Below are positions 1 to 5,446 of a DNA stretch of 20,858 bases, piece after piece; the stretch's first letter is position 1, and every line of letters begins with the position of its first letter. The translations under genes were made by a program, and so were the position numbers. The stretch is from a virus, in the IMG/VR virus record IMGVR_UViG_3300033273_000195, positions 1 through 20,858 of that record, one strand, 5' to 3'. The notes under the pieces are model-generated. The model was given only the letters and a program-made list of their open reading frames with translations. It did not search any database and had not been told where the DNA came from.

Positions 1-71
1 AGTACTTCCACATAAATTAAGAGAATGAATGCTGTTGAACCGAAAACGATTCCACTGATTAGAGGAATCAT
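1..71 (-). CDS. Small membrane protein, 3' part outside window
   Basis: The ATG is at 71-69 and the frame stays open to the left edge, so only the first 23 residues are seen (MIPLISGIVFGSTAF..., then ILLIYVEV). They form one hydrophobic segment that looks like a membrane helix starting almost at the N-terminus. A GGAG sits eight bases before the ATG (79-82 on the plus strand). The ATG overlaps the TGA of the 35 aa micro-gene upstream (ATGA), so the two are probably translated together. No family recognised; the length and C-terminus cannot be judged because the gene is cut. Confidence 0.6.
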   Translation of the reverse strand, partial: MIPLISGIVFGSTAFILLIYVEV

Positions 72-175
72 TTTTTTGCTCCACAGTGACCTATTGAGCA
101 GAGAGCAGCTTTATGTTGTCTCTCTTCTTTTTGCTTTTGTAGTTTGATAAGTTGTAGAACATTAAGTTTCTGCAT
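68..175 (-). CDS. 35-residue basic micro-protein
   Basis: A 35-codon frame starting MQKLNVLQLIKLQKQKEERQ and ending in AKK. The ATG overlaps the stop of the DUF4278 gene (TAATG) and the TGA overlaps the next ATG (ATGA), so it exactly fills the space between two genes. That double coupling is the main support for it being real. The first half is rich in Lys and Gln and could form an amphipathic or coiled-coil helix; the second half has two Cys and two His (HKAALCSIGHCG), which could bind metal, though this is inference. No family recognised. It has no separate Shine-Dalgarno, as expected if translation is coupled. Confidence 0.5.
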   Translation of the reverse strand: MQKLNVLQLIKLQKQKEERQHKAALCSIGHCGAKK

Positions 176-327
176 TACTTACCTCCCACCATAGCGGTCT
201 TGTGACCTTGCTCATTAACATAGAACTTTACACCACGGTAAACTTCTACATGAGCGGGAGGTTGAGCTGCCTGGTTAGGACGGCTCTCGGTGTTGTAGGT
301 AACACCACGATAAGTAACTTGAGACAT
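175..327 (-). CDS. DUF4278 family small protein
   Basis: A 50-residue protein beginning MSQVTYRGVTYNTES, with a second copy of the motif in the middle (VEVYRGVKFYVNEQG). The Tyr-Arg-Gly-Val motif is the signature of the DUF4278 family, short proteins of unknown function common in cyanobacteria and their phages. A GGAG (335-338 on the plus strand) precedes the ATG by seven bases. The gene lies directly below a probable glutamine-responsive riboswitch (361-412); short peptides of this kind are the usual genes behind the Downstream-peptide form of that RNA. Expression is therefore probably tied to nitrogen status. It is followed by two coupled micro-genes. Family call is good; molecular role unknown. 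Confidence 0.85.
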   Translation of the reverse strand: MSQVTYRGVTYNTESRPNQAAQPPAHVEVYRGVKFYVNEQGHKTAMVGGK

Positions 328-360
328 GAGAATACTCCAAAGAAATGAGATTGGTTAAAT

Positions 361-412
361 CCCGTTCCTTCGGGCGGCGTTTGCGTCGGTTTCCCGATGA
401 ACGATCCGTTCC
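361..412 (-). promoter_or_regulatory. Probable glutamine riboswitch (Downstream-peptide/glnA class)
   Basis: Read on the minus strand, the leader of the DUF4278 gene contains CGTTCATC (403-396) and CGAAGGAACG (372-363), the two hallmark segments of the glutamine-binding glnA and Downstream-peptide RNAs. CGTTC (403-399) can pair with GAACG (367-363) as the closing helix. Inside it TCGG-GAAA-CCGA (397-386) forms a four-pair hairpin with a GNRA loop. The segment is visibly more GC-rich than its surroundings, as a structured RNA in an AT-rich phage would be. The position, about 35 bases above the DUF4278 ATG, fits cis control. Ligand and direction of control are inferred from the family. Confidence 0.72.
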
Positions 413-431
413 GCGTCGTCCTACTTGCGTC

Positions 432-620
432 CTATTCTTTTACCTCTGGGAAGCAGGCAGGATCAGTTCCTTCTGCATATCTAGCGATGAATTCTATTTT
501 CTCCCATACAGAAAGAACTTCAGAATTCATAGTCCTCTCAGATAACCATTCAAACTGCTCACAAGTGAGAAGTAGTTTTGGTTCTGGTTGGGCAAGTGCT
601 AGCAGTAGAGGTAATATCAT
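432..620 (-). CDS. Conserved cyanophage protein, 62 aa, hydrophobic N-terminus
   Basis: A 62-residue frame beginning MILPLLLALAQPEPKLLLTC. The first ten residues are hydrophobic and could be a short signal or membrane anchor; the rest is acidic and probably soluble. The segment LTCEQFEWL followed by a charged helix resembles a small protein I recall from many T4-like cyanophages, but I cannot name a function. The gene is the first behind the sigma70-type promoter at 638-666, with the ATG only about ten bases below the expected transcription start and no clear Shine-Dalgarno. The riboswitch and DUF4278 gene follow. Confidence 0.6.
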   Translation of the reverse strand: MILPLLLALAQPEPKLLLTCEQFEWLSERTMNSEVLSVWEKIEFIARYAEGTDPACFPEVKE

Positions 621-637
621 AGGATGAACGTAAGGGT

Positions 638-666
638 ATTATACCCCTGGTGCAAGTATTTATCAA
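638..666 (-). promoter_or_regulatory. Sigma70-type (early) promoter
   Basis: On the minus strand TTGATA (666-661) and TATAAT (643-638) are separated by exactly 17 bases. The -10 is perfect and the -35 has five of six consensus bases. TATAAT lies in a 13-base palindrome, GGGTATAATACCC (636-648 on the plus strand). Transcription would start near 631 and read the 62 aa gene, the riboswitch and the micro-genes. A late-type motif (657-664) lies within the same promoter. Confidence 0.72.
657..664 (-). promoter_or_regulatory. Late-type promoter motif GATAAATA
   Basis: GATAAATA on the minus strand matches the NATAAATA late motif of T4-like cyanophages. It overlaps the -35 of the sigma70-type promoter, sharing bases 661-664. 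It is 37 bases from the 62 aa gene's ATG, slightly more than the 26-28 seen at several other sites in this window. The short motif can occur by chance. Confidence 0.35.
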
Positions 667-699
667 GTAAGTTTTGTAAAATGTGATACAAAACCTTAC
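667..699 (-). other. Long stem-loop above the early promoter
   Basis: GTAAGTTTTGTA (667-678) is the reverse complement of TACAAAA plus CTTAC (687-699) with one bulged base, giving a 12-pair stem with an eight-base loop. It lies about 45 bases past the stop of the 86 aa gene and directly abuts the -35 hexamer at 661-666. No U-run follows, so it is not a standard rho-independent terminator. It may end or stabilise the upstream message, or be an operator. Confidence 0.5.
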
Positions 700-742
700 A
701 GAACAAAAATTTTGCCGGGTTTTTTTCCGACGATATGGGAAA

Positions 743-1003
743 TCACTTTCGCTTTTTGGAATCGGGTGCTTTATATCCCCACATCTTAGGGCTGACTGTA
801 CCCTCAGTCCATTTCATTCCTCTAAAGTCACGGTACTTATCCCAATATTGATCAAAGATATCACACTGAAGTCCTTGAACAATGTCGTGCTTTTGTTCGT
901 CATTATCACCATAAGTTACCAGATAAGAGTCCCGTGGGAGACTCCTATCATTAGCAGCAGATGGATCACAATTTACATGAATAATGTTGATGCCCTTCCC
1001 CAT
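743..1003 (-). CDS. Conserved cyanophage hypothetical protein, 86 aa
   Basis: An 86-residue soluble protein starting MGKGINIIHVNCDPSAANDR. The segments HVNCDPSAANDRSLPRDSYL and IFDQYWDKYRDF are ones I associate with a small protein found across T4-like cyanophages, without known function. It ends in a basic tail (APDSKKRK). The ATG overlaps the stop of the 204 aa gene by one base (TAATG), so the two are likely co-translated. No membrane segment or catalytic motif is visible. Real gene very likely; function unknown. Confidence 0.82.
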   Translation of the reverse strand: MGKGINIIHVNCDPSAANDRSLPRDSYLVTYGDNDEQKHDIVQGLQCDIFDQYWDKYRDFRGMKWTEGTVSPKMWGYKAPDSKKRK

Positions 1004-1617
1004 TACGAACGGTTACCCCATTGAATATCAGGATATGCCTCAGCGACAACATCCTGAGTGATCTTGTATTTGTCGGATAGTTTCTTATCCTTTACAAGAC
1101 AAATAATCTCTGCTTCAAGTGGGTGTAGACCTTGGAGAAGGTTGATGAACATGCTTTCTTTACGCATCTTGTTCATACCATCATTTCCACCCTTAACAAA
1201 GAAGTAGAAGTTCTTTGCCTCTTTACGAATAGTAGTCCTACCCTGCTGGTCAGTTACTCCCATGGAGAACGAACCAGTCTCATACATTCTACGTGTTTCT
1301 TCCGTGATTCGGGTAGAAAGTGTACCAGAGTTTACAGTTTGTTCATCATAAGAAGAGTATGGAACATCTCCTTCTGGGAGAACGCTCACAACACTCTCAT
1401 CAAAGTTCCAAACGAAGAGGATCTTAAGAGACATATCCTCATACTTCTTAAGAACTTCGACTTTCTTTGCTTTGCTTCGTTGCTTAGAAACAAGTTCAAG
1501 AACCTCAAAAGCCAAGGGGTTCTTAGGAAGTTCCAGTGAAGTGGAAACCTTTACCGTCCTTGGCTTCTTGGTGGTATCACTCGTCGATGTCTTCTTCGTC
1601 GTTGCTTTCGTAGTCAT
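1003..1617 (-). CDS. Conserved T4-like cyanophage protein (DUF6433-like)
   Basis: A 204-residue protein with a Lys/Thr-rich, probably disordered N-terminus (MTTKATTKKTSTSDTTKKPR) followed by a globular part. The blocks KNPLAFEVLELVSKQRSKAK, ILFVWNFDESVVSVLPEG and the ending VVAEAYPDIQWGNRS match what I remember of a family conserved in T4-like cyanophages and catalogued as DUF6433; the name is from memory. I chose the ATG at 1617; a TTG at 1629 would add four residues. The start overlaps the 77 aa membrane gene by 41 bases and the stop overlaps the next ATG. The basic tail might bind nucleic acid, but this is inference. Confidence 0.83.
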   Translation of the reverse strand: MTTKATTKKTSTSDTTKKPRTVKVSTSLELPKNPLAFEVLELVSKQRSKAKKVEVLKKYEDMSLKILFVWNFDESVVSVLPEGDVPYSSYDEQTVNSGTLSTRITEETRRMYETGSFSMGVTDQQGRTTIRKEAKNFYFFVKGGNDGMNKMRKESMFINLLQGLHPLEAEIICLVKDKKLSDKYKITQDVVAEAYPDIQWGNRS

Positions 1618-1810
1618 GATAGTTTTCAAAGTTAAATGCGATCACCTCATCTGGAATCAGGTTACCCTGGTTGTCGAACATTTCGGGGTGAGGTCTTGGA
1701 ATCTCCCGATAGTTCATCATGTATTCTCTTGCTACCCAACCACCTATAAGTCCCACAATAAGAAACAATACGGTCATGAATGAACCAAAAACTAGACTAA
1801 CTGCTAACAT
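1577..1810 (-). CDS. Small single-pass membrane protein, 77 aa
   Basis: The 77-residue protein starts MLAVSLVFGSFMTVLFLIVG; residues 1-25 form one membrane helix ending at a conserved-looking GWVAREYMMNY. The soluble tail has HPEMFDNQGNLIPDEVIAF and a very acidic end (NDEEDIDE). The PEMFD-x-NGN-IPDE pattern is familiar from small proteins of many T4-like cyanophages, but the role is unknown. It overlaps the 83 aa frame upstream by 14 bases and the 204 aa gene downstream by 41. The short N-terminus suggests the helix inserts in the host membrane with the acidic tail in the cytoplasm (inference). Confidence 0.82.
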   Translation of the reverse strand: MLAVSLVFGSFMTVLFLIVGLIGGWVAREYMMNYREIPRPHPEMFDNQGNLIPDEVIAFNFENYHDYESNDEEDIDE

Positions 1811-2048
1811 TTCTTTTGCCTCGGGAAACTACTATTCTCTTCCTTGACTTTAAGGAAAATTCAAAATAGATGGTAACTTCCCTGTTAAGAAAGCAAACCA
1901 TCTTCTCAAAGATGATGTGGAATGGGTGTGTTTGCTTTCTCTTACCTCCATTAAGCAGTAAATCAACGCCACGGTTTACGCGACTCTTGCTTTTATTTAT
2001 GTTAGGACTTGATGACTTGTTGTTCCTTGAGGAATCTGATTGTGTCAA
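1797..2048 (-). CDS. Possible conserved cyanophage protein with non-ATG start
   Basis: The frame 2048-1797 encodes up to 83 residues. The central part (VNRGVDLLLNGGKRKQTHPF, then FEKMVCFLNREVTIYFEF) looks like real protein and resembles a short basic protein I recall from other cyanophages. There is no ATG or GTG before residue 50. The only usual start is a TTG at 2048, with AGGAGG six bases upstream, but that sequence also encodes the conserved Gly-Gly of the glutaredoxin, so the ribosome site may be coincidental. The N-terminal Ser/Asn-rich stretch overlaps glutaredoxin by 47 bases and may not be translated. Start uncertain; existence moderately supported. Confidence 0.5.
   Translation of the reverse strand: MTQSDSSRNNKSSSPNINKSKSRVNRGVDLLLNGGKRKQTHPFHIIFEKMVCFLNREVTIYFEFSLKSRKRIVVSRGKRNVSS
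1994..2001 (-). promoter_or_regulatory. Late-type promoter motif CATAAATA
   Basis: CATAAATA on the minus strand begins directly after the glutaredoxin stop. It matches NATAAATA and could give late transcription of the small genes below (1810 downward). A transcript from here would lack the TTG at 2048, which adds to doubt about that start. Confidence 0.3.
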
Positions 2049-2244
2049 CTGAACCTCCTAACTTTTTACCATCACAAACAACCTGTGGAAAGGTTGAACC
2101 TTGACCAAATTCAGAGTAAAACTCCTCTCTAGTAAAGTCCTCATCTAGAGTATACACGACAAACTGTGAACCTGTCAACTCTAGAACTTGTTTTACCTTG
2201 ACGCAATAGGGACAACTGTCCTTGGAATAAACTGTAAAATTCAT
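2002..2244 (-). CDS. nrdC: Glutaredoxin
   Basis: An 80-residue glutaredoxin, a thiol-disulfide oxidoreductase that in T4-like phages supplies electrons to ribonucleotide reductase. The active site CPYC is at residues 11-14, the cis-proline loop TFPQV at 51-55 and the glutathione-binding GGSVDT at 63-68, all in the expected order for a minimal single-domain glutaredoxin. The ATG at 2244 overlaps the stop of the last 2OG oxygenase (TAATG), so it is the distal gene of the oxygenase operon. The pairing with four iron oxygenases may be casual, or it may keep thiols reduced for them (inference). The symbol follows T4 usage; the family call is secure. Confidence 0.95.
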   Translation of the reverse strand: MNFTVYSKDSCPYCVKVKQVLELTGSQFVVYTLDEDFTREEFYSEFGQGSTFPQVVCDGKKLGGSVDTIRFLKEQQVIKS

Positions 2245-2828
2245 TAGTCGAAAAAGAAAATGTGGAAAAGTCTTGAGTCTTCTTTGGTCTGACCAAAGTA
2301 TTTTGATGCTGCGTGAATATTTTGAGCATCAAAGATGATTAGTCTGTTGAACACATTACCAATAGAGTCAACTAGTTCAAACTTGGTTTCATCGTAAAAA
2401 CCACCAGCAAACACATCATCTGTAAAGTTGGGGTCACTGGTTCTCCTAGCACCATTCTTACTAGCGTAGAGAGAAGTTCCCGTACAATACGGAGCATCTG
2501 GGTTGAGATATATCATAGCCGCCCAGGTTTGACCATCATTATGATAAACAAGAGGGTCTTGTGAAGTACAGTATTGGAAACGACCACACATTCCATGAGA
2601 CTCCCACTCACGGATCTTGATACCCATGATTCTCTCAAATGCTTCCTTTGTCCCAGGAACAAAGTATTGGTTAATACTGCGACTACCTTTAAAATACTCA
2701 ATCTCAGGTTTGAACTCTTGCTTGAGAGCATACTCCCTGACGGCATATGGGTCGGAATAGAAGTTATCCACGACCCACACGGTTTTATTAGGTTGTCTGT
2801 TAATGGTTGATGGAACTATTTTTATCAT
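2244..2828 (-). CDS. 2OG-Fe(II) oxygenase-like protein (fourth in array)
   Basis: A 194-residue protein with the expected metal ligands of a 2-oxoglutarate/Fe(II) dioxygenase: HND at 96-98 (VYHNDGQTWAAMIYL), distal His172 (FDAQNIHAAS) and a possible 2OG-binding Arg186. The strand AAMIYLNPDAPYCTGTSLY matches the jelly-roll core of a group of small phage and bacterial proteins I believe is listed as DUF6445 (from memory). The substrate is unknown; the family usually hydroxylates proteins or small molecules. The ATG overlaps the stop of the third oxygenase (ATGA), and the stop overlaps nrdC. All expected residues are present, so it should be active. Confidence 0.82.
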   Translation of the reverse strand: MIKIVPSTINRQPNKTVWVVDNFYSDPYAVREYALKQEFKPEIEYFKGSRSINQYFVPGTKEAFERIMGIKIREWESHGMCGRFQYCTSQDPLVYHNDGQTWAAMIYLNPDAPYCTGTSLYASKNGARRTSDPNFTDDVFAGGFYDETKFELVDSIGNVFNRLIIFDAQNIHAASKYFGQTKEDSRLFHIFFFD

Positions 2829-3358
2829 CGTACCTCCATATCCCAGGATGTAACCATTCGGAGTTTATTGGTCTTCATACCATCAGCATAATGTAGCATA
2901 GCACTTGGCCAAATATATATCACACCTGGTTTGGGATCTGGGAGAATACCTAACTGAGTCTTATCATCAACTGGGTCATTCCAAGGTCCAATAAACTTGG
3001 TTGGTTCATGAACCTTTGGGTCATACTCAAGATAAAGAATACCAGTATAACCAGTTGAACTATGGTTATGTGGGCAGTGGTTCTCACTCTTCTTTGTATA
3101 CTTGAGAGTCCAGATATCCTTGACTTTCAGATACTGAAGTTGAGCATCTTCCTTGAACTGGTCCAATTCCTCCGAGAAGATACCCTCAAAGTCAAGGGCG
3201 TATCTGTTCTTTTCAGAATGCCTATCAGTCTGAAAGTCATTCAACCCATAATAGTCAAACTTACTCCTATTGATTCTGGAAAGAAGTGCTTGCTTCTTTC
3301 TGTCCCACTCATTCACCTCATAATAGAAGAGTGGAACATAAAACAATAGACTCATCAT
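2825..3358 (-). CDS. 2OG-Fe(II) oxygenase-like protein with HxH motif (third in array)
   Basis: A 177-residue protein from the ATG at 3358, which overlaps the previous stop (ATGA); an ATG follows at 3355. Residues HNH at 97-99 (CPHNHSSTGYTGILYLEY) fill the place of the usual HxD motif, His156 (WPSAMLHYADG) the distal ligand and Arg167 (KLRMVTSWDM) the 2OG anchor. This is the putative phage 2OG oxygenase pattern, but with His in place of the Asp ligand. The N-terminus (MSLLFYVPLFYYEV) resembles the substrate-strand start of related phage proteins. Substrate unknown. Confidence 0.78.
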   Translation of the reverse strand: MMSLLFYVPLFYYEVNEWDRKKQALLSRINRSKFDYYGLNDFQTDRHSEKNRYALDFEGIFSEELDQFKEDAQLQYLKVKDIWTLKYTKKSENHCPHNHSSTGYTGILYLEYDPKVHEPTKFIGPWNDPVDDKTQLGILPDPKPGVIYIWPSAMLHYADGMKTNKLRMVTSWDMEVR

Positions 3359-4020
3359 GATACTAAATCCATAGAGTTCCAAGAGATGTTACCAGAGATA
3401 GAAACTCTCTGCTCATCACATTCATAGAAAGGATAAACCTGGTGGCGCAACTGTGCTGGGAAAACAAGTATCCAACCTTCTTGGTAGTCCGCCATCTTGA
3501 TACGATAGTCTTGGTGACCACCTAACATATCAGAATAAGTGAACTGAAAGTCTGATGCTGAGGGTGCGTTGGAGTTAGCACAAATGGGTAGAGCATGTTG
3601 GTCTTCCCATTTTGTAGGAATCTTCATCCAAACCACAAAGGAAACAAGACCACTATGGTTATGAATAGGGTTGAACTCATGCTTGTTCTGGAAGTTGACC
3701 CAGAAGCGATTCATCACAAGTGACTTGGACTTGATAGTATTGTTGTTTTGAACCCAAGTCACACTGTGAGCATGGTTCACATACAAGTCAGCAATAGGAC
3801 CAACAACATACCTCATGAAGTAGTCATCTTCATCAACTAGAAGAAGACTTGTATCAATGTTACCAGCAAGACCTTCGTTATAGTTTACCTTTGCTTTATC
3901 TACATATCCCCAAAGACGATCCATGATATCTTGTGGAAGTTTCGTCTGATAGATGGGGATATTGGGTAGATGAAAGTGAGACCATTCAAGTTTTTTATCT
4001 TCGTTATCGGTCGTTTCCAT
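3355..4020 (-). CDS. 2OG-Fe(II) oxygenase, TIGR02466-like, with HxH motif (second in array)
   Basis: A 221-residue protein from the ATG at 4020; a TTG at 4029 is a less usual alternative. NPIHNHSGLVSFVVWMKIP places His120 and His122 in the metal motif, and FPAQLRHQVYPF and QRVSISGNI give the distal His193 and Arg205. The LxHxVxPF...RVSISxN ending is typical of the TIGR02466-type putative 2OG-Fe(II) oxygenases frequent in T4-like cyanophages. As in its neighbour, the second ligand is His where HxD is common. It overlaps the first P4H-like partner's neighbour by 17 bases, within a tightly coupled four-oxygenase run. Substrate unknown. Confidence 0.85.
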   Translation of the reverse strand: METTDNEDKKLEWSHFHLPNIPIYQTKLPQDIMDRLWGYVDKAKVNYNEGLAGNIDTSLLLVDEDDYFMRYVVGPIADLYVNHAHSVTWVQNNNTIKSKSLVMNRFWVNFQNKHEFNPIHNHSGLVSFVVWMKIPTKWEDQHALPICANSNAPSASDFQFTYSDMLGGHQDYRIKMADYQEGWILVFPAQLRHQVYPFYECDEQRVSISGNISWNSMDLVS

Positions 4021-4720
4021 GATGTACAAATGGTCCTTGTGCGTTTACATAATGTAGGAAGATTTGGTGATGGTAAGTATCATCTTCCTGTCTTCTGAGG
4101 GTCCTCCAGAGGTTCTGTACCTTATTGTACTTGGACTCTAGTGGGTCACGCCAGTGCTCTCGCTCACAACCCTTGTAGACGGCAGCATCACCATTCTTCA
4201 TCAGAACATATGACTCAGAACCATCAGGTCGTTCGAACCAAATAGGCCAAGGTTTATCAGAGTTCGTGCTGATCTGAAGAGTCACACTCACTTCGCAAGC
4301 AGGTCGGTCACTGTGACGCTTCAGTTGCTGACCGACATAATAGAAACGGTCATAGAAGTAAGTAGGCAGCAAGTCCATTCCAAGACGCTTCTCTACTTCC
4401 TTACGGACAAGGTAGTGAAGTTGCTTATACATTGGAACATTGTAACGAGCCAGAGAACCATTCACTTGCTTTTCTTCTGGAACAAAGTTTACTTTGTCCT
4501 TACGAACATAGTTCATTTGACCAGTAAGACGCTTACCGTTCTCATCCAGAGGAGGAGCACAGTACATATTCTCTGGGTCAGCAACTAGTGCTGGAAGGAA
4601 CAAGTATCCATTCTTTTCGAATGACTCGTTCTGGGACATGTTAGTGGTGGTTTGAGTAGCACATTTCTGATACCCATCCTCATAGACACCACCAGTTGAT
4701 ACATACTCCTTCTGTTTCAT
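4004..4720 (-). CDS. 2OG-Fe(II) oxygenase-like protein, 238 aa
   Basis: The ATG at 4720 overlaps the previous stop (TGATG) and has GAGG and GGAAG just upstream. HSD at 136-138 (QQLKRHSDRPACEVSVTLQI) is the His-x-Asp metal motif; HWRDP at 189-193 holds the distal His and the end HHQIFLHYVNAQGPFVHHGN closes the fold. WPIWFERPDG and MKNGDAAVYKGCEREHWRDP are blocks I recall from a family shared by T4-like cyanophages and marine bacteria. It is roughly the size of a full double-stranded beta-helix domain. Substrate unknown; it is probably a hydroxylase of protein or metabolite. It is the second gene of the operon behind the promoter at 5363-5391. Confidence 0.85.
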   Translation of the reverse strand: MKQKEYVSTGGVYEDGYQKCATQTTTNMSQNESFEKNGYLFLPALVADPENMYCAPPLDENGKRLTGQMNYVRKDKVNFVPEEKQVNGSLARYNVPMYKQLHYLVRKEVEKRLGMDLLPTYFYDRFYYVGQQLKRHSDRPACEVSVTLQISTNSDKPWPIWFERPDGSESYVLMKNGDAAVYKGCEREHWRDPLESKYNKVQNLWRTLRRQEDDTYHHQIFLHYVNAQGPFVHHGNDR

Positions 4721-5337
4721 CACTTCCACCTCGGACCAACACACCAACCTACAAGACTCTTACGCAAACCAGACTTGACCTTACGGACACGGTGCTTGGT
4801 GCGTGAGTCAAAGACCATCAGAGTTCCACGCTGCTTGGGAGCAAAGTAAGTCTTACCGCCATTATCAAGGAACTGAACCTCACCACCAGTGTAGTCACTG
4901 GGGTCAGAGAGTTGTAGAGCAAACGACAGTTTCCTTACATACTCACCATTCAGAGTCACTTGGTCTTGACTCATGTTCGTTCCAGAACCAGGAGTCAGTT
5001 GTGGTTTATAGAAGGTATCAATATCTGCGTCTTGGTGCCAGTTATAAAACTGTCCTGGACCATACTGCGTATATTGAATACTACATCCATCAATGTCCGT
5101 GAGATCATAACAGAAGTTCTCGCGGTTCACCCTATCAATATAATACCACAACCAACCACCAATCCAGTTGGAAGTTGGAATCCACAGGTTCTTGCTATTA
5201 CGAATGACCTTATCCACTTGTGCTCCCATAATCTGAGAGTCTTGAGCGTGCTCATCGTGCTTCTGGAGGTCTTTCTCAATAATTTCTACAATTTCAGTTG
5301 GCAACTCGGTCATGTGCCAACATGTTAAAAAAGCCAT
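4720..5337 (-). CDS. Prolyl 4-hydroxylase-like 2OG-Fe(II) oxygenase (first in array)
   Basis: With the ATG at 5337 the protein has 205 residues (MAFLTCWHMTELPTEI...). WHQDAD carries His101 and Asp103, FDSRTKHRV the distal His182, and GLRKSLVGW the 2OG-anchoring Arg192: a complete prolyl-4-hydroxylase-type (PKHD-like) site. Another ATG at 5364 would add nine residues, but it overlaps the -10 hexamer of the promoter at 5363-5391 and would not be in that transcript, so I prefer 5337. The gene heads a coupled run of four oxygenases and a glutaredoxin. Protein hydroxylation is the family's usual chemistry; the phage target is not known. Confidence 0.9.
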   Translation of the reverse strand: MAFLTCWHMTELPTEIVEIIEKDLQKHDEHAQDSQIMGAQVDKVIRNSKNLWIPTSNWIGGWLWYYIDRVNRENFCYDLTDIDGCSIQYTQYGPGQFYNWHQDADIDTFYKPQLTPGSGTNMSQDQVTLNGEYVRKLSFALQLSDPSDYTGGEVQFLDNGGKTYFAPKQRGTLMVFDSRTKHRVRKVKSGLRKSLVGWCVGPRWK

Positions 5338-5362
5338 GTGAGAATAATATTTTTCATTTCCC

Positions 5363-5391
5363 ATTATATATCATCAAATACCGATAGTCAA
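5363..5391 (-). promoter_or_regulatory. Sigma70-type (early) promoter of the oxygenase operon
   Basis: TTGACT (5391-5386) and TATAAT (5368-5363) on the minus strand are spaced by exactly 17 bases and sit immediately below the terminator at 5391-5412. Transcription should begin near 5356 and read four oxygenases and nrdC. This fixes the likely start of the first oxygenase at 5337. Confidence 0.8.
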
Positions 5392-5412
5392 TAAAAAACC
5401 CCTTGCGGGGTT
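5391..5412 (-). terminator. Rho-independent terminator after the 156 aa gene
   Basis: On the minus strand AACCCC-GCAA-GGGGTT (5412-5397) forms a six-pair stem with a four-base loop, followed by a T-rich run (TTTTATT). It ends the fibre-tip operon and separates it from the oxygenase operon, whose promoter starts at its lower edge. Confidence 0.9.
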
Positions 5413-5446
5413 AAGTTATGTTTATTTAAGAAACATTAAGGTTTCG

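Noticed and set aside
345-627. Two overlapping plus-strand frames of 66 and 76 codons
   Set aside because: They cross the riboswitch and the 62 aa minus gene and run opposite to the locus; the GC-rich part is explained by the RNA structure.
2825-5337. Oxygenases as classical prolyl or lysyl hydroxylases of the collagen-like fibres
   Set aside because: The Gly-x-y blocks have almost no Pro or Lys, and the array has an early promoter whereas fibres are late; not excluded for other residues.
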